Shown: piece after piece, positions 6,951 through 12,995 of the stretch
Position numbering within the stretch: the first letter of the stretch is position 1
Layout: the number at the start of each line of letters is the position of its first letter
NCBI GenBank assembly: GCA_030620125.1
Contig: JAUXFI010000024.1
Coordinates: forward strand, 1-14,340
Direction of reading: 5' to 3'
DNA length: 14,340 bases
Source: Anaerolineae bacterium
GTDB taxonomy: Bacteria > Chloroflexota > Anaerolineae > B4-G1
Position numbers and translations under genes: made by a program
The notes under the pieces: generated by a model
What the model saw: the letters and a program-made list of their open reading frames with translations, nothing else
What the model was told of the DNA's origin: nothing
Databases searched by the model: none

Positions 6951-7075
6951 GATAGCCGGTAGATTGGTAGATTGGTAAACTGGTGGTTGATGGCTAGCCA
7001 GTAGTTTCCCAATGTACCACCAATGTACTGGTTTCCCAATGCACCAATCTACCAGTTTCCTAATTTACCAACAAC
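6951..7075. repeat. octamer repeat cluster forming a large imperfect dyad
   Basis: The gap between fakA and the first degV gene is filled by degenerate 8-nt units of the form GGTAGATT/GGTAAACT. Three run in tandem on the plus strand (from 6958, 6966 and 6974) and the rest on the minus strand from about 7003 to 7070. The two halves are inverted about the perfect palindrome TGGCTAGCCA (6991-7000). GGTAGATTGG (6958-6967 and 6966-6975) recurs as CCAATCTACC at 7044-7053. The whole could fold as a long imperfect hairpin. It ends just before the GGAGG of the next gene. Similar short AT-rich iterations occur in intergenic DNA of various bacteria; the origin here is unknown. Confidence 0.75.
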
Positions 7076-7084
7076 GGAGGGTCT

Positions 7085-7951
7085 GTGTCCAAAGTCTACA
7101 TCGTTACTGACAGTGCAGCGACTATCGAGCCAGCCGTCGCCGAGCGGCTCGGCATCATCGTCGTCCCTCTGACCGTGCGCGTTGACCACGAGGATTACCA
7201 GGACGGCACGGATCTGGGCCACGAGGAGTTGCTACTCCGCATGGCACGCCAGCGTGTCCATCCCAGGATCGTCGGTCCAACCGCCGAGCAATTCCGGCGC
7301 GTGTACAACCACCTGACGCGCCGTACCAACCAGATCATCTCACTTCACTCCTCGGCCAGTCTCAGTCTCGTTCACCGCGAGGCCCAAGCTGCGGCCCGCG
7401 AGTTCCTGGGACGCTGTGACATCGTGGTGATGGATTCGGAAACTCTTTCCCTGGGTCTGGACATCCTGGTGCAGGAAGCAGCGCAATTGGCCAACGAGTC
7501 CGTCCCGCTGGGCAAGATCATGCGCCAGATCCGGGGAACCATTCGACGTATCTACATCGTGCTGATCACCAACACGCTGGACTATCTTGAACACAGCCAA
7601 CTCATCAGTCCGGCCCAGGCCATTCTGGGCACAATGTTGGACATCAAGCCCTTCCTGTCGATCGAGGAGGGCCAGATCATCCCGATGGAAAAAGTTCGCA
7701 GTCACGACCGGGCGATAGACAAGCTGGCCGAGTTCGCCAACGAGTTTTCCTACACCGAACAGATCGCCATCCTGCAAAGCACGCCCTATCCCACAGAGGA
7801 GACGAGACTGCTGCGGGAGCGACTCGAAATCATCGCGCCCGGTCGCGAGTTCCCTATCCTGCTCTACGGCCCGTTGCTGGCTTCACACATCGGGCCAGAT
7901 GGGATGGGCCTGATGGTGTACGAGGGATCAGGCAGGAAGACACCGTTCTGA
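7085..7951 (+). CDS. DegV family protein, divergent FakB-like
   Basis: A 288-residue DegV (EDD-fold) protein, the family that includes FakB, which binds a fatty acid for phosphorylation by FakA. Marks: VYIVTDSAATI (4-14), VMDSETLSLG (115-124), LDIKPFL (185-191), KVRS (203-206) and SHIGPDGMG (267-275). It departs from FakB where the ligand and kinase are contacted: the usual P-T-T-S-x-P segment reads RIVGPTAEQF (61-70), the S-G-S/T-x-S-G/Q loop reads SSASLS (89-94), and the Gly-Arg-Ile/Val motif reads HSQLIS (170-175). The start is a GTG with GGAGG 4 nt upstream. It overlaps the next degV gene by one base (TGATG), so the pair is translated together. It may bind a different lipid, or act without FakA; function beyond the family is unknown. 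Confidence 0.85.
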   Translation: MSKVYIVTDSAATIEPAVAERLGIIVVPLTVRVDHEDYQDGTDLGHEELLLRMARQRVHPRIVGPTAEQFRRVYNHLTRRTNQIISLHSSASLSLVHREAQAAAREFLGRCDIVVMDSETLSLGLDILVQEAAQLANESVPLGKIMRQIRGTIRRIYIVLITNTLDYLEHSQLISPAQAILGTMLDIKPFLSIEEGQIIPMEKVRSHDRAIDKLAEFANEFSYTEQIAILQSTPYPTEETRLLRERLEIIAPGREFPILLYGPLLASHIGPDGMGLMVYEGSGRKTPF

Positions 7952-8796
7952 TGAACCGGGTACACATTCTCACCGATAGCACGTCTGACGTGCCTCCCGA
8001 AGCGGTATCCCGGCTGGGCATCATCGTCGTGCCAGCCTACATCCAGATGGGCAATCAGAGTTATCGAGACGCGCCTTCCCTTGAGGGGCTTAGCCGGGAG
8101 GAGTTCTACTCCCAATTGCCCACCATGTCGGTCGTGCCGACCACCTCTGTGCCGCCAGCCCACGAATTCGCTATGGCGTATCGCAGCCTGGTCGGGGAGG
8201 CGGACGAGGTGATCGCCATCGTGCTCTCGGGTAGCCTGAGCGGGATGTACAACGTCGCCCACCTGGGCGCGCAGGAGGTTCCAGAACTGAAGGTGCACGT
8301 CGTAGACTCGGAGCAACTCACGATGGGCCTCGGCTGGATGGTCATCGCGGCGGCCGAAGCAGCCGCAGAAGGACGCAGCGCTAAAGAGATTCTGGCCCTG
8401 GTCGAGGGATTAAAGCCCCGCGTGCACGTCTATGCAATGCTCGATACGCTGGCGTACCTGTGTCGCAGTGGACGGGTGAGTTGGGCGCGGGCGAAAGCCG
8501 CCCATCTCCTGTGCATCAAGCCGATCGTGGAGGCAGTCCTGGGCAAGGTCAGAGATATGGGACGGACGCGGACGAGACGCCGGGCCATCGAGCGGCTGGT
8601 GGAACTCACGCGCGCTCTAGGCCCGTTGGAGCGATTGGCGATCCTTCATACTTACGCTCCGGAAGTAGAAGAGTTTCGTGACCGCCTGGCCAATCTCTGC
8701 CCGCCTGAGAATCTCGTCACCACCGCTGTCACCACCATCATCGGCGCCCACGTGGGGCCACGAGGACTGGGCGTGGCCGCCGTAACCAGCAGATAA
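7951..8796 (+). CDS. fakB: DegV family fatty acid-binding protein (FakB-type)
   Basis: A 281-residue DegV protein that keeps the FakB hallmarks: HILTDSTSDVP (5-15), the ligand loop PTTSVPP (63-69), VLSGSLSGMYN (91-101), VDSEQLTMGLG (118-128), SGRVS (173-177), IKPIVE (189-194) and AHVGPRGLGV (266-275). FakB presents the fatty acid carboxyl group to FakA and exchanges fatty acid and acyl-phosphate with the membrane. The ATG overlaps the stop of the preceding degV by one base. Its stop overlaps the AAGG ribosome site of recG. Organisms with Fak often carry several FakB proteins of different chain preference; here both are in tandem right behind fakA, so this is the better candidate for the working partner. 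The chain preference cannot be read from the sequence. Confidence 0.88.
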   Translation: MNRVHILTDSTSDVPPEAVSRLGIIVVPAYIQMGNQSYRDAPSLEGLSREEFYSQLPTMSVVPTTSVPPAHEFAMAYRSLVGEADEVIAIVLSGSLSGMYNVAHLGAQEVPELKVHVVDSEQLTMGLGWMVIAAAEAAAEGRSAKEILALVEGLKPRVHVYAMLDTLAYLCRSGRVSWARAKAAHLLCIKPIVEAVLGKVRDMGRTRTRRRAIERLVELTRALGPLERLAILHTYAPEVEEFRDRLANLCPPENLVTTAVTTIIGAHVGPRGLGVAAVTSR

Positions 8797-8805
8797 GGTA
8801 CAACT

Positions 8806-11259
8806 ATGTCCATCCAAAAACTGACCAAGATACTCAACCTGGAAACAGAGAGATACCAGGACCGCGCTGTCTTCGGCGGCCTGGCCCGCTTCGCCGACAC
8901 CTGGTTGCAGGAGGCCGGAGCGGACTTTGGGCCGGAGGCAACCGGCTGGGTGCAGGCAGTGGCCGACCGGTTGCAGGCCTACAGCAGCCTCCCCGATCGA
9001 ACCGCCCGCGAGGAGGCCGTGACGGCGCTGTTGGAAATGATCGAGGAGGCGCCCGCTCCTACGAAAGAGAAAGTCTCCACCGTTGTCGCTTCACCTGCTC
9101 CTGCCTCTGCCGAGGCCAGACCATCCCCCACCGCACCTGCCACGCCCAGGCCCGCGCCCACCCGCCAACGCACTGGTCTCGACTCCCCCATCACCGCTCT
9201 GCAGGGGGTTGGTCCCCGGCAGGCCAGTCGCTTGGCCAAACTGGGCATCCACACCATCCGCGATATGATCTATCTCTTCCCCCGCCACCACGACGACTAT
9301 TCGCAACTCAAACCCATCAACCGCCTCGAATACGGCGAAGAGGTCACCATCATTGCCCAGGTCTGGGATGCTGGCGCGCGCCAGACCCGGGGAGGCGGCT
9401 CCATCTTTAAGGCCACTCTCTCCGACGGCACCGGTTTCATCGAGGCCACCTGGTTCAACCAGCCCTATCTGGCTGGCAGGATTGAGCGCGGGCAACAGAT
9501 CGTGATCAGCGGTCGGGTGAACGAATACCTGGGCCGGCTGTGTTTCAGTTCTCCTGAATGGGAGCCGCTGGAACAGGAATTATTGCACACTGCCCGTCTC
9601 GTGCCGGTTTATCCGCTCACCAAGGGCATCAGCGCCAGGTGGCTGCGCCGTCTGATGAAGCGCACCGTGAACTATTGGTCCAAGCGGCTCCCCGACCACC
9701 TGCCAGCCCCGGTGCGACAAGAAGCAGAACTGTTGGACCTGGAGACCTCCATCGTCCAGATCCATTTCCCGGACAACAAAAAACTGCTGGAGCGTGCCCG
9801 TTACCGGCTGGCTTTTGACGAGTTGTTCGTATTGCAGATCGGCCTATTGCGCCGGCGCTACCTGTACCGTTCGGTGCAGGGCAAGCCGCTGCCGGTGGAC
9901 GATGCCGTGCTTCACGGCTTTATCGCTGGTCTGCCGTTTGAGTTGACCCGTGCCCAGCAGCGGACGCTGCAGCAGATCGTATCCGACCTGCGCTCGGACA
10001 AGCCGATGAACCGGCTTCTGCAGGGGGATGTAGGCTCGGGCAAGACAGTCGTGGCGGCAGCGGCGATGGCTCTGACAGTGACCGCCGGCGCTCAGGCGGC
10101 GCTGATGGCCCCCACCGAGATTCTGGCCGAGCAGCACTACCAGACGCTCAACCGCCTCCTGGAACAGACAGGTCCCTCACGCGAGGGAGAGGACGAGCGC
10201 CATCCCACGATCCGCCTCCTGACCGGCAGCGTGACCGGCCACGAGCGAGAGGAGATTTACGCCGGGCTGGCCGATGGCAGCGTGGACATCGTCGTGGGCA
10301 CTCACGCGCTGATCCAGGGAAGCGTGCAATTCAAGGAATTGGCCCTGGCGGTGATTGATGAGCAGCATCGTTTTGGCGTGAGCCAGCGGGCCGCGCTACG
10401 GCAGAAGGGCTACAACCCCCACCTGTTGGTGATGACCGCCACCCCCATCCCCCGCTCTCTTGAGCTGACAGTGTGGGGCCACCTGGATGTCTCGACCATT
10501 GATGAGATGCCGCCGGGGCGCAAGCCGGTCGTGACTCGTCTGATCCTGCCCACCGAGCGGGAACGGGCCTATACCTTCTTGCGCATCCAGGTCGAGGAGG
10601 GGCGGCAGGCGTTCATTTTGTGCCCGCTGGTCGAGGAGTCAGAAAAAGTCGAGGCCACGGCAGCCGTCGAAGAGCACGAGCGCCTCCAAAAGTACATCTT
10701 CCCCGACCTGCGGCTGGGCCTGTTGCACGGGCGTATGAAGGGCGAGGAGAAAGAGGCCACGATGGGCCGCTTCGCCCAGGGGGAACTGGACATCCTGGTC
10801 GCCACCTCCGTCGTCGAGGTGGGCATTGACGTGCCCAACGCCACGGTGATGCTCGTCGAGGGAGCCGACCGTTTCGGATTGGCGCAACTCCACCAGTTCC
10901 GAGGCCGTGTGGGCCGGGGTGAGCACGCCTCTTACTGCTTGTTGGTCTCTGACTCCTCTTCCACCGAGGCGCAGGAACGATTGCAGGCGGTCGAGGCCAG
11001 CAACGACGGGTTCGTGCTGGCGCAGAAGGACCTGGAATTGCGCGGGCCGGGAGAGTTCCTCGGCACCCGCCAGTCCGGCTTCCCCGACCTCAAGTTGGCC
11101 AGCGTGACCGACCTGAGGCTCGTCCAAGTCGCCCGCGAGGCTGCCCGCCGGTTTTTCGAGAACGATCCAGAACTGGCCGACCCGGACAACCGCTTGTTGG
11201 CCCGGCGAGTGGCACAGTTCTGGAAGACAGAGGATGGGGAGGAGGGGCAAGTCAGTTGA
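8806..11259 (+). CDS. recG: ATP-dependent DNA helicase RecG
   Basis: A superfamily 2 helicase that regresses stalled forks and moves branch points in recombination and repair. It has 817 residues, about 120 more than E. coli RecG. The excess is an N-terminal helical region (1-80) joined by an Ala/Pro/Thr-rich linker (83-120). Then come the entry to the wedge domain, LQGVGPRQASRLAKLGI (132-148) and FPRHHDDY, an OB-like part, Walker A GDVGSGKT (407-414), Walker B DEQHRFGV (518-525), TATPIPR (544-550), SVVEVGIDVPNA, QFRGRVGRG (697-705) and the RecG-specific LELRGPGEFLGTRQSG. ATG at 8806, nine bases after the preceding degV stop, with AAGG overlapping that stop. Its end overlaps the coaD start. 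In Bacillus recG lies near the same yloU/yloV genes. Confidence 0.97.
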   Translation: MSIQKLTKILNLETERYQDRAVFGGLARFADTWLQEAGADFGPEATGWVQAVADRLQAYSSLPDRTAREEAVTALLEMIEEAPAPTKEKVSTVVASPAPASAEARPSPTAPATPRPAPTRQRTGLDSPITALQGVGPRQASRLAKLGIHTIRDMIYLFPRHHDDYSQLKPINRLEYGEEVTIIAQVWDAGARQTRGGGSIFKATLSDGTGFIEATWFNQPYLAGRIERGQQIVISGRVNEYLGRLCFSSPEWEPLEQELLHTARLVPVYPLTKGISARWLRRLMKRTVNYWSKRLPDHLPAPVRQEAELLDLETSIVQIHFPDNKKLLERARYRLAFDELFVLQIGLLRRRYLYRSVQGKPLPVDDAVLHGFIAGLPFELTRAQQRTLQQIVSDLRSDKPMNRLLQGDVGSGKTVVAAAAMALTVTAGAQAALMAPTEILAEQHYQTLNRLLEQTGPSREGEDERHPTIRLLTGSVTGHEREEIYAGLADGSVDIVVGTHALIQGSVQFKELALAVIDEQHRFGVSQRAALRQKGYNPHLLVMTATPIPRSLELTVWGHLDVSTIDEMPPGRKPVVTRLILPTERERAYTFLRIQVEEGRQAFILCPLVEESEKVEATAAVEEHERLQKYIFPDLRLGLLHGRMKGEEKEATMGRFAQGELDILVATSVVEVGIDVPNATVMLVEGADRFGLAQLHQFRGRVGRGEHASYCLLVSDSSSTEAQERLQAVEASNDGFVLAQKDLELRGPGEFLGTRQSGFPDLKLASVTDLRLVQVAREAARRFFENDPELADPDNRLLARRVAQFWKTEDGEEGQVS

Positions 11260-11783
11260 GCCACGTTGCCATCTATCCTGGTACCTTTGACCCTATCCAC
11301 CTGGGCCACGTGGACATTGTTACTCGCGCGGCCAACATCTTTGATGAGCTGGTGGTTGCCGTCTACGACCGGCCGGCAAAGAGCTTGCTGTTCACTGTCG
11401 AGGAACGGGTGACGCTGGCGCGCCAGGCTCTGGCCGCTCTACCTAATGTGCGCGTGGCGACTTATGGCGGATTGACGGTGGAGTTTGCACGCCAGGTCGG
11501 GGCGCAGGCCATCGTGCGCGGGCTGCGTGTCATCTCTGACTTTGAGCTAGAGTACCAGATGGCGCTCACCAACCGCCAGCTTGCGCCGGAGATCGAGTTC
11601 GTGTGCCTGATGACACGCCAGGCCCACGCTTTTCTGAGTTCCAGCATCGTCAAAGAGATCGCCCTGCTGGAGGGCAACGTGAGCGAAATGGTCCCACCGC
11701 ACGTCGCGGACGCGCTGGCAGAGAAGCGGCGCGAACGGGAGGAGAACCACGAACCGGTGCCACTCGTCTCATTGCGTGATTGA
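11256..11783 (+). CDS. coaD: phosphopantetheine adenylyltransferase
   Basis: Catalyses the adenylation of 4'-phosphopantetheine to dephospho-CoA, the penultimate step of CoA synthesis, as a cytosolic hexamer. Marks: YPGTFDPIHLGH (7-18, the T/HxGH nucleotide signature), Lys42 in AKSLLF, RGLR (88-91), YQMALTNRQLAPEIEFVCLM and FLSSSIVKEIA (126-136). It has 175 residues, some 10-15 longer than most, with a charged tail ERREREENHEP-like after residue 155. The start is a TTG overlapping the recG stop by four bases (TTGA), with GGAGGGG about 8 nt upstream. Its last 18 codons and stop lie in a 59-bp segment repeated 360 bp downstream (12088-12146), so this 3' end may not be the original one. Confidence 0.96.
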   Translation: MSHVAIYPGTFDPIHLGHVDIVTRAANIFDELVVAVYDRPAKSLLFTVEERVTLARQALAALPNVRVATYGGLTVEFARQVGAQAIVRGLRVISDFELEYQMALTNRQLAPEIEFVCLMTRQAHAFLSSSIVKEIALLEGNVSEMVPPHVADALAEKRREREENHEPVPLVSLRD

Positions 11784-11786
11784 ACG
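11728..11786 (+). repeat. 59-bp direct repeat, copy 1 (3' end of coaD)
   Basis: Covers the last 18 codons of coaD, its stop and three further bases. It matches copy 2 at 12088-12146 in 58 of 59 positions; the difference is C at 11747 versus T at 12107. The offset is exactly 360 bp. Between the copies lies the CopG-type gene. Confidence 0.95.
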
Positions 11787-11794
11787 GTAGCACA

Positions 11795-12070
11795 ATGGTA
11801 AGAAATAGATCCAAGCGTATGCCCGAATTCAGTTCCGTTGACGAATTGGTCGAGTTCTTTGAAACTCATGATCTGGGCGAGTACTGGGACCAAATGCCCG
11901 AAGCCCACTTTGACGTTGACATTAGAAAGACAACGCACATCTTTGCTATTAACGAAGAACTGGCTGATAGGCTGACGGAAATTGCCAGAGCAAAGCAGAT
12001 ACCATCCGAGACGCTCATAGAGGTGTGGTTGAGAGAGAAGGTGCTGGAGCAGGCACAGGCAACAGCATAA
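11795..12070 (+). CDS. CopG-type antitoxin (PF12441-like)
   Basis: A 91-residue protein resembling CopG-type antitoxins of type II toxin-antitoxin systems. The N-terminal half has the family pattern: MPEFSSVDELVEFFETHDLG (9-28, with the E..EF.. .HDL signature) and YWDQMPE. The C-terminal part, FAINEELADRLTEIARAKQIPSETLIEVWLREKV, is a ribbon-helix-helix-like DNA-binding segment. Such proteins bind their own promoter and neutralise a partner toxin, commonly BrnT, coded next door; no toxin is present here, so it looks orphaned. Codon use and base composition are clearly AT-richer than in coaD or the next gene, which suggests transfer. ATG at 11795 is preferred over TTG at 11780; ribosome binding is weak (GGTAG). 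Flanked by 59-bp direct repeats of the coaD 3' end. Confidence 0.78.
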   Translation: MVRNRSKRMPEFSSVDELVEFFETHDLGEYWDQMPEAHFDVDIRKTTHIFAINEELADRLTEIARAKQIPSETLIEVWLREKVLEQAQATA

Positions 12071-12087
12071 GCTGACACAGGCGAAAT

Positions 12088-12146
12088 GGCGCGAACGGGA
12101 GGAGAATCACGAACCGGTGCCACTCGTCTCATTGCGTGATTGAACG
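12088..12146 (+). repeat. 59-bp direct repeat, copy 2 (coaD 3'-end remnant)
   Basis: Second copy of the coaD tail, including its stop codon (12141-12143), with no start codon of its own. The frame continues open a little upstream (from about 12069) with CTGACA...AAATGG resembling the codons before the repeat in coaD, as if the similarity extends in decayed form. It is followed directly by TCGGAGG, the ribosome site of the next gene, so this junction looks like the original coaD-to-coiled-coil boundary. Confidence 0.93.
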
Positions 12147-12158
12147 TCGGAGGCCAAT

Positions 12159-12674
12159 ATGGATATTATGCACTTGATAGACCGTTTGGAAGAAGCCATC
12201 AAGAATAGCAAGCGGTTGCCCTTCAGCGGCACGCGGCTGGTGGACGAGCGTCACATCTGGTCACTGCTCGATCAGATGCGCATTTCGATCCCCGATGAGG
12301 TGCGGCGCGCCGAGCGCATCACCCGCGAGAAGGAACGTATCCTGGCCCAGTCTCACGAGGAGAGGGAACGCATCGTCGCGTTGGCCCGCAGCGAGGCAGC
12401 CCAGATCACGGCCGAGCACACCATCTCACGGGCCGCCGAGGAGCGAGCTGCGGCCATCCGCAAGCGGACCGAGCGGGAAGTAGAGAGTGTTCGCGCTGGC
12501 GCCGATGACTATGCTTTCGACACGCTCTGCAAGCTGGAGCAGGAACTGAGGCGGGCGTTGACGGTGATCGAAAACGGCATCTGCACCATCCAGGCCGAAC
12601 GGGAGAGGAGTGAGAACGCCCCTCCCATCGAAGGGGAGCACGGCGGCGGCGGTGACGGTGACGCAGTGCCTTGA
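12159..12674 (+). CDS. SepIVA/DivIVA-like coiled-coil protein
   Basis: A 171-residue soluble, highly charged protein. Residues 1-50 form a small N-terminal module (LIDRLEEAIKNSKRLPFSGT, then LVDERHIWSLLDQMRISIPDE), residues 50-115 a long coiled coil rich in Arg/Glu/Ala, and residues 116-150 a short C-terminal helix (YAFDTLCKLEQELRRALTVI), ending in a Gly/Asp tail. This architecture closely recalls mycobacterial SepIVA (LDELGAIVEEARGVPMT ... VLELIDDIKDAIPGEL; C-terminal YVDGKLAEFEDFL), a DivIVA-like septation and cell-envelope factor. The position beside coaD and rpmF also fits, as SepIVA-type genes sit in such clusters. Homologues may be labelled ATP synthase subunit b-like because of the coiled coil. 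GGAGG lies 5 nt before the ATG. Its stop TGA lies inside the -35 box of the rpmF promoter. The family call is by recalled similarity. Confidence 0.65.
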   Translation: MDIMHLIDRLEEAIKNSKRLPFSGTRLVDERHIWSLLDQMRISIPDEVRRAERITREKERILAQSHEERERIVALARSEAAQITAEHTISRAAEERAAAIRKRTEREVESVRAGADDYAFDTLCKLEQELRRALTVIENGICTIQAERERSENAPPIEGEHGGGGDGDAVP

Positions 12675-12699
12675 CAGGTTAGTTGCCCACCCCTATAAT
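12671..12699 (+). promoter_or_regulatory. perfect-consensus sigma-70 promoter of rpmF
   Basis: TTGACA (12671-12676), exactly 17 nt, TATAAT (12694-12699): both hexamers and the spacer are ideal. Transcription should begin near 12706, about 63 nt before the rpmF ATG. The stop codon of the upstream gene (12672-12674) is inside the -35 box. Ribosomal protein genes usually need such strength. Confidence 0.9.
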
Positions 12700-12768
12700 A
12701 CGCCCCCGTGTTATCCTGTATGGGATGCCGGAGATAAATCAAAAGAGAGTTGAGGAGGATGAGGAACT

Positions 12769-12954
12769 ATGGGTGCAGTACCAAAGCGTAGAATATCACA
12801 AAGCCGCCGGAGAAACCGCCGCAGCCACTGGAAGGCAAAGGTCTCACAATTGGCAACCTGCCCACAGTGCGGCGCGCCGGAGCGACCGTACCACGTCTGT
12901 CTGTCCTGCGGCACCTATCGTGGTGTCCAGATCATTGAGATCGAAGAGGAATGA
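12769..12954 (+). CDS. rpmF: large-subunit ribosomal protein bL32
   Basis: A 61-residue protein of the 50S subunit. The N-terminus, AVPKRRISQSRRRNRRSHWK (3-22), is the conserved basic tail, and a zinc ribbon follows with four Cys: CPQC (31-34) and CLSC (44-47), i.e. the zinc-binding (C+) form. The C-terminus is acidic. GAGGAGG (12752-12758) and GAGG (12761-12764) precede the ATG. In many bacteria a DUF177 (YceD) gene lies just before rpmF; here it is missing, and rpmF has its own promoter instead. Followed after a repeat by fabD, echoing the rpmF-plsX-fabD cluster of enterobacteria. Confidence 0.95.
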   Translation: MGAVPKRRISQSRRRNRRSHWKAKVSQLATCPQCGAPERPYHVCLSCGTYRGVQIIEIEEE

Positions 12955-12957
12955 GGA

Positions 12958-12995
12958 CGTAAAACGTAATGCGTAATGCGTAATGCGTAAAACGT
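12958..12995 (+). repeat. heptamer tandem repeat spanning the fabD start
   Basis: Five 7-nt units plus CGT: CGTAAAA, three times CGTAATG, CGTAAAA, CGT. The gap between rpmF and fabD consists mostly of this array, and the fabD ATG (12983-12985) is the end of the fourth unit, so the first four fabD codons (M-R-K-T) are repeat-encoded. Because 7 is not a multiple of 3, the three ATGs (12969, 12976, 12983) fall in three different frames. Confidence 0.92.

Noticed and set aside
12683..12976. A 97-codon open frame overlapping rpmF
   Set aside because: It reads rpmF out of frame; the acidic N-terminal stretch comes from the ribosome-site region and nothing in it resembles a known family, including the expected DUF177.
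12958..12995. CRISPR or iteron interpretation of the heptamer array
   Set aside because: The units are contiguous with no spacers, only 38 bp in total, and there is no replication or cas gene nearby.
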